Source of the DNA: Dasypus novemcinctus
Taxonomy: Eukaryota > Chordata > Mammalia > Cingulata > Dasypodidae
Assembly (NCBI RefSeq): GCF_030445035.2
Contig: NC_080685.1
Location: 111,216,432 to 111,280,431 of the forward strand
Length of the DNA: 64,000 nucleotides
Direction: 5' to 3'
Shown: piece by piece, positions 44,041 to 59,100 of the stretch
Layout: the number at the start of each line of letters is the position of its first letter
How positions within the stretch are numbered: position 1 is the first letter of the stretch
Notes under the pieces: generated by a model
What the model was told of the DNA's origin: nothing
Databases searched by the model: none
What the model saw: the letters and a program-made list of their open reading frames with translations, nothing else
Program-made: the position numbers and the translations under genes

Positions 44041-44394
44041 TTAAAAAAAAGAAAGAAAGAGATGGTAACAGCAGATGTACGGATTGCTGCCAAGATCAAC
44101 AAAACTGTCTCAGACAAAGGAATGAGGTTCATCCCACACCTTACCTGTGTTCTGCAATGAGGATAAAGATTCTTTAAATAAGCTCTTTACTTTGGTTACC
44201 TGTGTACTTGTCATCACTTTCAAACCCAACAGTCAATGTGGATGAAAACTAACAGCTGATTATCAAATGAAATTATCGAATAATTGCCAAAGAAAGATCA
44301 TTACTTAAAAGACTGCAAACCATCCTTTCGTTCCAACTCATTCTCTAATGCTTCTCCAGAAACACAGCAATACATATATATATATTTTTTCTAA

Positions 44395-45725
44395 TAAACT
44401 TCAAAAAAATCAGTTTTATTGATACATATTAATAAAGCATAAATCCACCCAAAGTGTACAATCAATGGTATTTGGGATAATCACATAGTTATGCATTCAT
44501 CACTTCAACCATTATTAGAGCATTTTCATTATTCCAAATAATAATAATAATAAAACAAAAAACAAAATTTATCACCTCTCAATCTCTCTCTGTTTTTCCT
44601 GCCATACATAGATGCTATTGTTTCTTTCTTTCTAGTATATTTGTATTTATACTTTGCAAAAACAGGCTTAAATATACAATATCACCCATATTCATATTTT
44701 ACATGAGGTTTCACTGTTATTCGGTCCCATGATATACTTTTTGGCTTTCGTTCTAGTAATATCCATGACCTTAGACTTTTCCTTTCAACTGCTGTCATAG
44801 CCAGGTAATAGCTCTGCTAGTTACACACACTATGATGTGCTTTCACCATTTCTATTCATTTCCAAAGATTTACAAGCAACCTTTTTTAACCAATTCTGCA
44901 CAGATTAACCCTCAGTTTTCCATTCTCTACCCTCATTCTAATTCCTGGTAACCCATACTCTAATTATTAATTCCATGAGTTTACGTAATATATTTAGTTC
45001 ATAATAGTACAGTTATGTCATATTTGTCCTTTCGTGTCTGGCTTGCTTCATTCAACCTAATGTCCTCCAGGTTCATCCATGTTGTCATATACTTCACAAC
45101 TTCATTTCTTCTTACTGCTGCATAATATTCCATTGTGTACGTACCACAATATGTTTATTCATTCATTAGTTGATGGACACCTGGACTGTTTCCAACTTTT
45201 GGCAATTGTGAATAATGCCACTATGAACAATGGTGTGTAGATGTCTGTTCATGTCACTGCTCTCAGTTTTTCTGGGTATATACTCAGTAGTGGTACCACC
45301 ACGTCATGTGGCAAATCTATATTCAACTTTTTAGGAACTGCCAAACAGTCCTCCACAGTAGCTGTACCATTCTACATTCCCACCAACAGTGAATAAGTGT
45401 TCCTTTCTCCACATCTTCTCCAAAACTTGTAGTTCTCTGTCTTTTTAATAGTGGCCATTCAAATAGGTGTAAATTGATATCTCATTATAGCTTTGATTTG
45501 CGTTTCCCTAATCCCTTGTAACGTTGAACATTTTTTCATGTTTTTTTTGCCATTTATATTTCTTCTTTGAACAAATGTCTATTCAAGTCTTTTGCCCACT
45601 TTTTCATTGAGTTGCTTTTCTTTTTATTGTTGAGTTGTAGCATCTCTTTATATATCATGGATATTAAACCCTTATCAGAGAGGTGATTTCCAAATATTTT
45701 CGCCCACTGAGTCGGCTTCCTTTCA
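44395..45725 (-). mobile_element. L1 3' UTR and ORF2 C-terminus, antisense
   Basis: The plus strand reads the antisense 3' UTR ('cagttttattgatacatattaataaagc') and then the ORF2 C-terminus ('attccattgtgtacgtaccacaatatg', 'ggcaattgtgaataatgccactatgaac'). At about 45,725 it jumps to the RT region, so about 1 kb of ORF2 is missing or two copies meet. Confidence 0.75.
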
Positions 45726-46995
45726 AAGCTGAAGTAGCTTTGTCATGGATGTTTCAGAGTTTTCTAACTATAGGATCATGTCATCCACAAATAGTGAGAG
45801 TTTTACTCCCCCTTTTCCTATTTGGATGCCTTTTATTATTTTTTTCTTCCCTAGTTGCTCTAGGAAGAACTTTAGCAAAATGTTGAATAATACTGGTGAC
45901 AGTGGGCATCCTTGTCTTGTTCCTGATCTTAGAGGGAAAACTCTCAACCTTTCCCCATTGAGTACAATGCTGGCTGTGGGTTTTTCACATATGCTATTTA
46001 CCATATTGAGGAATTTTCCATCTATTCCTATCTTTTGAAGTTTTTTTCAAGAAAGGATGCTGAATTTTGTCAAATGCCTCTTCTGCATCAATTGAGAAAA
46101 TCATGTGGTTTTTTCCTTCAATTTGTTAATGTAGTGTATTATGTTGATTAATTTTCTCATGTTGAACCAGCCTTGCATAGCAGGAATAAATCCCACTTGG
46201 TCGTGATGTATAAGTCTTTTGATATGCCATCAGATTCTATTTGCAAGTATTTTCTTGAGAATTTTTGCATCTATGATCATTAGAGAGATTGGTCTGTATT
46301 TTTCTTTCCTTGTAGGGTCTTTGTCTGGCTTTTGCGTAGGGTAATGCTGGCTTCATAAAATGTGTTTGGTAACTTTCCCTCCTCTTCAATTTTTTGGAAG
46401 AGTTTAAAGGATTGGTGTTAATTCTTCTTGAAATGTTTGGTAGAATTCTCCCATGAAGCCATCTGGTCCTGGACTTTTCTTTGTTGGGAAATGTTTAGTG
46501 ACTGATTCAATCTCTTTAAATGTGGTTGGTTTTAAGTTCTTGTATTTCTTGTAGCATCAGGGTAGGTTGTGCATTTCTAAGAATTTGTCCATTTCATGTA
46601 GGTTGTCTAGTTTGTTGGCATACAGAATATTCTCTTAATATTCTATTATGATACTTTTTATTTCTATGGGGTCAGTAGTAACTTTGCCCCTTTCATTTCT
46701 GATTTTATTTATTTGCATCTTCTTTCTTTTTTTTTTTGTTAGTCTATGTAGGGGGTTGTAAATTTTATTGATCTTCTCCAAGAACTAGCTTTTAGTTTTA
46801 TTGATTTTCTTTATTTCTTTTTCGGTTCACAATTTCATTTATTTCTGCTGTAATCTTTATTATTTCTTTCCTTTTGTTGCTTTGGGATTGGTTTGTTGTT
46901 CTTTTCCTAGTTTCTTCAGTTGTTCAGTTAGATCTTTAATTTTAGCTCTTTCTTCTTTTTTAATGTAAGTGTGTAGGGCCATAAATTTCCCTCTC

Positions 46996-47891
46996 AAGAC
47001 TCCCTTTGCTGCTAAAGAGACCCATGGGAGTTATGGTCATGGCCGATGGGGTTAACTACCAGGGCAGATGGCCCCTCTTTGGAAATGGTGTTTATGTGTG
47101 ATGAATCTGGACTCAGATGGGATCTCCCTTCATAAGACTTTCATGCTAATGTGCTGGAGGTGCAGTTAATGTTGGGGTTTAAGATATATTTAGGGGATTT
47201 GAATCTCTGGACTGACAATGTGATAGCCAGATCCTGAGCCTCAACAGACTCCAGCACCTACAATCTGATTTATTGGACTTACCACACTCAGCTAAGATGG
47301 AGGTGAAGAAGGACAACCACCACACCATGGAGCCTAGAGTGATTACAACTGAAAATGGGAGGATTGCATCCAGCATCCAGGTGGAATCTGAGCCTCCTCT
47401 TGACATAAAGGTGCAATGGACACAACCAATCCAGTGTCCACATAGAAGAGGTGGCATTGGATTGGGAAAAGTGGACATAATGGACAAAGGGTATGGGGAA
47501 AGGCAGGAAGAGATGAGAGGTGGAGGCGTCTTCGGGACATGGAGCTGCCCTGGATGGTGCTTCAGAGGTAATCACCGGACATTGTAAATCCTCACAGGGC
47601 CTACATGATGGAATAGAGGAGAGTATGGGCCATGATGTGAACCAATGTATATGAGGTGCAGAGGTGCCCAAAGATGTACTTACCAAATCCAATGGATGTG
47701 TCATGATGATGGGAACGAGTGTTGTTGGGGGGGGGGAGAGGGGGGGTGGGGGGGTGGGGTTGAATGGGACCTCACATATATATTTTTAATGTAATATTAT
47801 TACAAAGTCAATAAAAAATAAAAAAATTAATAAAAAAAAAATAAATGCATATATTCTTTGCAAAAAAAAAAAAAAAAGACTCCCTTTGCTG
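46996..47891 (+). mobile_element. 864-bp young L1 3' end nested in the minus L1, 16-bp TSD
   Basis: AAGACTCCCTTTGCTG is at 46,996-47,011 and 47,876-47,891. The insert (47,012-47,875) is a 5'-truncated L1 3' UTR with a G-rich tract at 47,727-47,757, 'gacctcacatatatatttttaatg' and a long A-rich tail. The 3' portion is nearly identical to 57,450-57,750. Confidence 0.93.
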
Positions 47892-49691
47892 TATCCCATA
47901 AGTTTTGATAAGTTGTGTTCTTGTTTCATTCGTCTCAATATATTTACTGATTTCACTTGCAGTTTCTTCTCTGACCCACTGCTTATTCAGGAGTGTGTTG
48001 TTCAGCCTCCACACATTTGCAAATTTACCTCTTTCCTGTCTATTATTGATTTCTAGTTTCATTCCTTTATGATCTGTGAAGGTGCTTTGTATAATTTCAA
48101 ACTTTTTATATTTATTGAGACCTGCACTGTGACCTAATAGGTGGTCTATCCTGGAGAAAGGTCCATGGACACTTGAGAAGAATGTGTAACCCACTGAGCC
48201 TGGGTGCAACGTTCTGTATATGTCTGTTAGGTCTAGCGTGTTTATGATATTGTTCAAGTTATCTGTTTCCTTCTTGATCTTCTGTCTAGTTGTTCTATCT
48301 AATGATGTGGATGATGTGTTGAAGTCTCCAAATATTATTGTAGAGATGTCTATTTCTCTTTTCAGTTTCACCAGTGTTTGCCTCATATATTTTGGGGCAC
48401 CCTGGTTAGGTGCATAGATATTTATGATTGTTATTTCTTCCTGGTGGATTGTCCCTTGTATTAATATATAATGGCCTTCTGAATCTCTTATTACTTTTTG
48501 CATTTAAAGTCTATTTTGTCCATTATTAGTATCTCCCCCTGATCTTTGTTCATTACTATTTGTGTGGAGTAGCTTTTTCCAAACTTTCACTCACAGTCTG
48601 TTTGTATCCCTGAATCTAAGGTGTGTCTCTTGTAGGCAGAATATGGATGGCTCATGGTTTCATTTTTTAAAAATTCATTCTCTCAGCCTATATCTTTTGA
48701 TTGAGGAGTTTAATCCAGTCACATTCAATGATATTATTGTAAATGTGTTATTTACTTCCAACATTTTATCATTTGGTTTTCATATGTCATATCTCATTTT
48801 TGTTGGTCTTTTTACTCTTTTGGTTATCCTTTCTGCCAGTTTTTCTTCTATATTCTCCTCCAAGTCTCTCTTTCCTGTCTTTTTCTTTCAGGCTCTAAGG
48901 CTTCCTTTAATATTTCCTATAAATGTGGATTCTTTTTTACAAATTCACTTAGTTTCTGTTTGTTTGTTACTATTTTAAACACCCCTTCGTATTTGAGGGA
49001 CACTTCTGCTGTATAAAGAATTCTTGACTGGCAGTTTTTCTCTTTCAGAGTCCTAATTGTATCAGACCGGTGTTGTCTCACCTCCATGGTTTCTGATGAT
49101 AAATCTACACTAAGTCTTACTGGGCATCCCTTGAATGTGATGGTTTGCTTCTCCTTTGCTGCTCTCAGAATTTTCTCCTTATCTTAGATGTTGACATTCT
49201 GAGTAGTAAGTGTCTTGGAGTAGATCTATTCACATTTATTCTGATAAGGGTATGCTGTGCCTCTTGGACATGTAAGTTCATTTCTTTCATGAGAGTTGGG
49301 AAATTTCCAGCCATTATTTCCTCAAATACTCTTTCTGCCCCTTTTCCTTTCTCTTCTCCTTCTGGAACTCCCATGACATGTATGTTGTTGCATTCCATGT
49401 TGTCATTCAATTCCCTGAGCCCCTGTTCAATATTTTCCATTCTTTTATCTCTCTTCTATTCCGTCTTCTAGTTAAGCTGTTCTGTCTTCTGCATCACTTA
49501 TTCTTTCTTCTATCATTTTGAGATTGCTGTTGTATGCCTCTAACGGCTTTTTTTTTTAATCTCACTTATCATGTCTTTCAGTCCCATGATCTCTGTTACT
49601 TTTCTATTCAGGTTTTCAAATTCTTCTTTGTGCTTGCTCAGTGTCTTGATGTCCTTTATCTCATTTTAAATTTTTTTAATTAAAAAAAATT

Positions 49692-49769
49692 TTTGGAGGT
49701 ACTGAGGATTGAACTCAGGACCTCATACATGGGAAGCAAGTGCTCAACCACTGAGCTACATCTATTCCC
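49692..49769 (-). repeat. Monomeric DAS-type SINE, antisense
   Basis: 'ttttggaggtactgaggattgaactcaggacc' and 'gctcaaccactgagctacatct' are the complement of a tRNA-like head. It is inserted in ORF1 of the minus L1. Confidence 0.75.
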
Positions 49770-50193
49770 CACCCTTTAACTCTTTAGCCATATTGTCTTT
49801 CTACTCATTTATTTGATTTTGGAAATTTATGTGCTTTTCTTTGATTAGTTGTCACTAATCCTGTATCTCTTCTGGGACTTTGATATGTTCCTTTGGTAGT
49901 CCATTTCTTCCATTTTCTTAGTATGGCTGGTAATTTTTTGCTGATGTCTAAGCATCTGATTAGGATGGTGCATTTACTCAAATGCTCAATTTCTCTCTTT
50001 TTCTTAGGGATTTATTGGCAGAGGACGTGTGTTACTGTTGTTTTTGATTCTTGGTCAACCTGTTCTGGGTCTTTAGGTTTTCTCTGTGAGTTACTCAAAT
50101 CCAGGCTCTAGACCCAGTAATGGGTTACAGACCCACTTCTTAGGGCCTTGGGGAGGGAGGCTGTAAAGTACAGAAAAAGCCTCTCGTATTTAC

Positions 50194-52689
<2,496 letters not shown>

Positions 52690-53420
52690 CTCTCATATTT
52701 ACTTTGAATTTCCTCACGTGCACTTCCTTGGTCCACCAGTGGATGGTGCTTGTTGGCAGTCCTCTCAATTCAGTGCCTGGTCGGGGTGTGGTCTCTGCAA
52801 CAGAGACCAGATCAGTGAGGTAGGGGATCCTGCCTGGAGGCTCAGAGCTTGTATTTCAAACTTTCTCAGGGGCAGTTCTCCAGACTTTGCTGGCAGCCTC
52901 CTCCTTTTTCCCAGGTAGAAAATAATTCCACCTCACTCTGCCTCCTCAACAACCAGTGGCAGTCAGTAGGAAGGGAGACGGAGAGCGTCGTGTATCTTTA
53001 GTCCCTTGCTGACCGCAAGGCAAACAATGGCACAGCCCCGCCCAGCCCGGAAGGCTCCTGGGACTCAGCAGATCAAGTGTGTGGGTCAGAAGCTGAGTCA
53101 GCCTTAGCTGTGTCCCTCTTTCCCACCTTTCCTGATGAGGCGGATCCCTGGGGCTCCCTTTGTCTGTAGGCACTGGCCCCTGGGCCTGAGAATGCAGAAG
53201 TTTCTATAGGGTGGGAAAGGAAGGTAACAGCTGCAGCTGCAGGTTTTTAACTCACAGTTTTGCTGTCATGATTCTTTTTCTTTGCCCCATATCTTTTGGG
53301 CAGTGTCCAGCCTTCCTTTTGTGTCTTAAACCTTAGAAGATTATTTTCCAGGCTCTTTCTGTCTGTCCTCTAGCTATTCTTGTGGGAGAGAAGAGAGTCC
53401 ACCTTCTTCCCGGAAGTCTG

Positions 53421-53745
53421 CAGTAAAACATTGATCTAAAAATGTTAAGGCAATGTAATTAGGCAGATGTTATCCTTTATACAAATAGTTTACCCCCTTC
53501 TACTTAAAACTGCATTGGTCTATATGATAGCCACTAGCCATATGTGGCTCTTAAAATTAAAATTAAATAATATTTAAAAAATTAAAAATTCAGTTCCTCA
53601 GTTGTACTAGCCATATTTCACATGCTGCACAGTGTATCAGGTGACAGATTTGGAAAATTTCCAATCATTTCAGAAAGCTCCATTGGAATTTGCTAGTCCA
53701 CATCCTTTATGCCCTTTGCCCTATACATTCCTGTGGTGATTTGGG
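53421..53745. repeat. Possible DNA-transposon fragment
   Basis: 'tatgatagccactagccatatgtggctc...ttcagttcctcagttgtactagccatatttcacatgctg' resembles a common mammalian non-autonomous hAT-type repeat. It contains the inverted pair AGCCAC/GTGGCT. The family is not assigned. Confidence 0.4.
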
Positions 53746-53749
53746 TTTG

Positions 53750-54605
53750 TGACTCCTGCCTAGACCCAAAATTGATCCAAAGATATGGAGTGTGTGAAGA
53801 CTACAGGGAAGTTAAGGAAGTCATAACTTCCATTTGAACCTACAGTTGGTGCTGGAGTCGGGAAATGCACGTCCAAAAGACTTGAATCTCTGGGCTGTCC
53901 ATGTGCCAGCTGGGCCCTGAATCTCAGAAGAGTCACAACACCTACTCTCCAGTTCATTGGACTCACCCAGGACAACTAACAAGGAGGTGAGAATGGACAA
54001 CCACTGTGCCAGGGAGTCAAGAGCATCTATAACTGTGGACAGGAGAAAACCATCCATCAGCCATATGGGACTGAAGCCCCCTCTTAATTAGAGGTGGAGT
54101 GGGCATCACCATCCCAGAATCCTCAGGATTGGGAATAACATATGGACTACAGTGGGTTTACTGGTATTCTACTCTAGACTTATTGTGATTTTAACAATGG
54201 AAGAAATTATGTCATTGATGTAGAGACTGTGGCCACTGGAGGCGCTGAAGTCAGGGAGAGAGAAAAAGAGGTATAATATGGGGGCATTTTCAGGACATGG
54301 AATTGTCCTGAATGACATTGCAACAACAGATACAGGCCATTATATATCCTTCCATAGCCTCCAGAATTGCATAGGAGAGAGTGTAAACTACATTGTAAAC
54401 TATAATCCATGCTTAGTGGCAATGCTCCAAAATGCATTCATCAATTGCAATAAATGCACCTCACTAATGAAGGATGTTGTTAATGGGGGCAAAGGTGGGT
54501 GGTGCGGGGAGCAGGGCATATGGGAATCCCCTATATTTTTTATGTAACATTTTATGTAATCTAAATATCTCTTTAAAATTAATTTTAAATGTATTTTTTT
54601 TTTTA
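53750..54605 (+). mobile_element. L1 3' end, oldest local subfamily
   Basis: It has the same order of blocks as 28,940-29,660, with 'ccattatatatccttcc', 'ggcatatgggaatcccctatatttttt' and an A/T tail. The G-rich tract is weak. Confidence 0.7.
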
Positions 54606-54609
54606 AAGT

Positions 54610-55145
54610 AATAACTGCCGACCAGGATTAAAGGGAAGTGGAATTAGAATATAAGCTAAAACAGTTCAGTTCCAGTTATCTAAGACCGTGTAACAAACCA
54701 TCTCAAAATTCAGTGTCATAAAACACCTACGGCACTAACCAGCTCTGTCAGAAACTCAGGCAGGACGCGGTGGGAAGGGCTTGTCTCTCCCCTTAACGCC
54801 TGGAGCCTCCGTTGGAAAGATTCAACGACAAGGGCCTGTGATCCTCTGGCATCATCTTCACTCAGTGTCTGGTGGCTGACGCTGGCCGTCGGCTGGGACC
54901 TTAGTCTGGGACGTTCAGACATGCCTCTCCCCGTGGCCTGGGCTTCCTTACCACGGGTGGCCGGGTTCCAGGAGCGAGCGGCCAAGACACAGGAAGTGGA
55001 GCCGCCTGGTTCTCAAGGTGTGGCCCAGAGGCTGGGACTTCACCTCCACTCCATTCCGTTGGTCAAGCAGTCACAGGCCCAGTTTCAAGACAAGGGGGCA
55101 CAAAGGACTGGCCACATCAGCATCTCCGAGTTGGGTTTTTTCCTC
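54610..55145. repeat. Ancient repeat fragment, partly unassigned
   Basis: 'cagttccagttatctaagaccgtgtaacaaaccatctc' is the start of an old mammalian repeat. Past 54,900 I see nothing definite. Confidence 0.35.
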
Positions 55146-55159
55146 ATTCGTTTTGTTTG

Positions 55160-55255
55160 TTTTTGTTTTTTCAGGAGGCAGGGAGAATGGAAGGTGGGAC
55201 CACCCGTGTGGGAGGCGGGCACTCAACTTTTTGAGCCACAGCTTCTCCCCCTCCT
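55160..55255 (-). repeat. Monomeric DAS-type SINE, antisense, diverged
   Basis: A T-run is followed by 'caggaggcagggagaatggaagg' and 'actcaactttttgagccacagcttctcc', complementary to the head. Confidence 0.6.
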
Positions 55256-55849
55256 TCCTTTTCAATGTCTACTTTTCAAGGAAAGAAGATCCCTTACCAC
55301 ACTTTTATTCATTCAATATTCTAAAAATACCAAGTGCCTGCTATGTGTCAAACACTGTAAACTACTTTTCTCAGTAATGAAGTAAAAAGAAAATAGAGAA
55401 AGGCAATATGGAGAAAACTTTTTTTTAACTGATAAAATTTTTTACTTCACTTTTGAATTTTTACACTTTTCCTGATAATTCCGTGGTCATGTGAAACTAG
55501 AGCTGTTTAAAAGACATATGCAAATTTAGTACATCAATAACCAGAGATTTTTCTTTTTTTGCTATACTATTTTCGCAACCACAGGTACTTGTTAAGCAAT
55601 AAAACCCTCACAGAAGCAAATGTTAGGCAGAATACTGGTAAAGAAAAAACAAAGCAAGGAAAAGCTACTAGATATACAGATAAACTACTGCATTTATCAA
55701 GTGCCAAGAATTAACTGCATGTTTCTGTTCAGCCAGAAAGGAAGTTTTTGTTGTTTTCTTTTTTTGTTTTAAATCAGTGCATGGATTTTTCTTTTCTAAT
55801 TTAAGCAGATGGACTAACAGATGGACTCTACAGTTACATGGAATGTTGT

Positions 55850-55940
55850 GGTTTTTTTAGGAAGTACCGGGGATTGAACCCAGGCCCTCATACATGAGAA
55901 GCAGGTGCTCAGCCACTGAGCCACATCCACTCCCTGACAT
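55850..55940 (-). repeat. Monomeric DAS-type SINE, antisense
   Basis: 'gtaccggggattgaacccaggccc' and 'gctcagccactgagccacatccactccc' are the complement of B box and A box. Confidence 0.8.
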
Positions 55941-55944
55941 GGAA

Positions 55945-56560
55945 TAAAGGCTGAGGGACGATGCCATGAGGCTGACAGGCCTGGCTTCTCCTGATTCTCC
56001 CCACTGCCGTGTTCACGCAATGTCTCTGCAGTGTAGGGTCTTGTTTGAACATGTCTGAGAACCCAGCTGCATGCGGACACTTGGCAGATCTGGTGGCAGG
56101 TACTAACAAGCATTATTGGGTCCGGCTGCATTACAGGGAGAAATCACGGGTATTTGAAATACTTTTTTATTCGGATCCTGCTATGACTGAGGAGGAACAA
56201 CCACGCTGAGAACTGGAGGACGACAGAGCTGTGGTGCTGGCAGCACTTTGCCGCTCTTTGCAGCAAGGCCTGCTTACCCAGGTGCTTGTCAACCTCTCTC
56301 TCCCCTTTCAGGCCCCCTATTCCTGCCTATATATATTAAATAGTGAACAAAAGACAAAGACAGATTTCAAAAAGAAAAACTGTAAGGAGGCAGAAAAACA
56401 GAAATCTAGAGAGAGGAGAGAAAGCCAAAATCAACATTCATAAAGGTCAGTGGGAAAAGAGTGTTGAGATCTCACAATTTAAAAGGCCCAAGCTAGGAAG
56501 GGGTCCCCCTATGTGAGAACTCCTCAATGAAAGGCAATTGAATCTCTGCAGAACGTTATT
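55945..56560. other. Unassigned sequence
   Basis: No gene or named repeat seen. Confidence 0.3.
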
Positions 56561-56562
56561 CT

Positions 56563-56868
56563 TTTTTTTTAAGATTATTTATTTATTTCTCTCCCCTCCC
56601 CCCTCCCCCCTCTGTGTCTATTTGCTGCATGTTCTTTTGTCCACTTCTGTTGTTGTCAGCGGCACAGGAATCTGTATTTCTTTTTGGTGCGTCATCTTGT
56701 GTCAGCTCTCCGTGTGTGTGGCACCATTCCTGGGCAGGCTGCACTTTCTTTCGCGCTGGGCAGCTCTCCTTACGGGTGCACTCCTTGCGTGTGGGGCTCC
56801 CCTACACGGGGACACCCCTGCGTGGCAGGGCACTCCTTATGCTCATCAAAACACACTCCAGCCAGGCT
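56563..56868 (-). repeat. Long DAS-type SINE, antisense, without its tRNA head
   Basis: It has the AT-rich tail and the body ('gcaggctgcactttctttcgcgc', 'cttgcgtgtggggctcccctac') in reverse. The tRNA-like head is missing at the right end, where L1 sequence begins. Confidence 0.75.
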
Positions 56869-59098
56869 TTGAACTGAGAGGGCTGCCAAAGAGCATCATC
56901 TTCTGGTGGGCCAAGAAAGTGCATGAGAGTAAACTAAACGTAAATAAGTAAGAGAAGCTTTCCCGGCCTTTATAACTTCCCTCCCCAAGGCCCTCGGAAA
57001 CGGGTCTGTAACCCATTACTGGATCCATGGTCCTGTTTGCACAACTAACAGGGACTTAAATTTTAAAGACCTAGAAGAGGTTAAACCAAGAATCAAAGAA
57101 CATTAGTAAGACACAGGCTTCCACTAGTAAATCTCTATGAAAGAGAGAGAAATTGAGCATCAGAGAAAATTCACTATTTATAATCAGATGCCTACATCAG
57201 CAAAAAATTACAAGCTATACTAAGAAAATGAAAGATATGGTCCAAACAAAGGAATATATCAAAGCCCCAGATGAGACACAGGATGTAAGAAAACCAATCA
57301 ATGAGGTTCATACAAATACCCTAATGCAAATAAAATAGTTGAAAGACAGTATGGCTAAGGACACCAAGAGGACACTGGGTGAGCAGAAAGAAGAATTTGA
57401 AAACCTGAGTAGAAAAATAGCAGGGCTTGTGGGAATGAAAGACACGGTGGAGGCGTCTTTGGGACATGGAGCTGCCCTGGATGGTGCTTCAGAGGTAATC
57501 ACCGGACATTGTAAATCCTCACAGGGCCCACTGGATGGAATGGAGGAGAGTATGGGCCATGATGTGAACCATTGTCTATGAGGTGCAGAGGTGCCCAAAG
57601 ATGTACTTACCAAATCCAATGGATGTGTCATGATGATGGGAATGAGTGTTGTTGGGGGGGGGGAGAGGGGGGGTGGGGGAGTGGGGTTGAATGGGACCTC
57701 ACATATATATTTTTAATGTAATATTATTACAAAGTCAATAAAAAAAAAACATAGGACAGGCGTACAACAGCAGACTCAAAATGAGAGAAGATAGAATAAG
57801 CGATACAGAAGACAGAACAGTGGAAATGGAAGAGAGAGAAAAAGAGGGAAAATTTGGGCAGGGGCTCAAGGGAAGTGAATAATACAAAGAGCAACAACAT
57901 ACATGTCATGGGACTTCCAGAGGAAGAAGAAAAGGGAAAAGGGGCAGAAAGAGTATTTGAGGAAATAATGACTGAACACTTCCTAATTCTCATGGGAAAA
58001 AAATGCATTTACATGCCCAAGAAGTGCAGCATACACCAATCAGAATAAGTGTTGATAGACCTACCCTAAGACACATATTACTAAGAAAGTCAAACATCAA
58101 AGATAGAGAAAATTCTGAAAGCAGCAAGGGAGAAGCATACCTTCACATACAGGGGATGCCCATTAAGACATGGCGTGCATTTCTCATTAGAAATCATGGA
58201 GATGAGAAGACAGAAGTATGATACAATTAGGACACTGAAAGAGAAAAATTGCCAGGCAGGAATTTTTTATTCAGCAAAATTATCCTTAAATATAAAGATA
58301 AGTTTAAAACATTCACAAAGAAACAGAAACTAAGAGAGTTCATGATCCAACTTTGCCTGAAGTATTAAGGAACCCTACAGCCTGAAAGAAAAAGACAGGA
58401 AAGAGAGGCTTGGAGGAGAGTATAAAATGCAAGATTAGCAGAAAGGATAAACAAAAGCATAAAAGACAGATGAAAGTAAGATATGGCATATGAAATCCAA
58501 TGAATAAAGTGGTGGAAGTAAATAATGCACTTACAGTAATATTTGAATGTAAATGGATTAAACTCCCCAATCAAAAGATCTGGGCTAACAGAATGCATTA
58601 AAAAATAATAATAAGCCATCCATATGATGCCTACAAGAGACTCACCTTAGATCCAGGGATATAAATCCACGAAAGTGAAAAGTTGTAAAAAGACACTCTA
58701 TGCAAACAGTAACCAAAAAAAAGCAGGGGTAGTTACACTAATATAGAACAAAACAGACTTTAAATGCAAAAATGTCATAAGAGATGCAGAAGCCCATTAT
58801 GTATTAATAATAAGGGACAATCCGTCAGGAAGAAATAGTCATAAGTATCTATGCACATAACTAGGGTGCCCCAAAACACATAAGGCAAACTGTAGGAAAA
58901 CTGAAGGGAGAAATGGACATCTCTACAATACTAGTTGGGGACTTCAACACACCACTCACATCATTAGAAAAACAACTAGACAGAAGATTAACAAGGGAAC
59001 AGAGAACTTGTATGATAAATGGGCTAAAACTAATAGACATACAGAACATTGCATCCCAAATCAGGAAAACTGGAAATCAATAATAAACAGAAAAGAGG
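56846..59098 (+). mobile_element. Plus-strand L1: 5' UTR, ORF1 and start of ORF2, cut at its 3' end
   Basis: The 5' UTR (from about 56,870) matches the complement of 50,105-50,190 and 52,690-52,830. ORF1 is broken into open pieces (near 57,340-57,580 and 57,850-58,250). The ORF2 endonuclease region runs near 58,600-59,098 and stops abruptly. An L1 3' end sits inside it at about 57,450-57,750. Loss of the 3' end is unusual for an L1. Confidence 0.75.
57450..57752 (+). mobile_element. Young L1 3' tip nested in ORF1
   Basis: It starts in 'ggtggaggcgtctttgggacatgg' and ends in the A-run at 57,739-57,749. It includes a G-rich tract at 57,652-57,683. It nearly repeats 47,520-47,820. No clear TSD was found. 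Confidence 0.8.
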
Positions 59099-59100
59099 TT

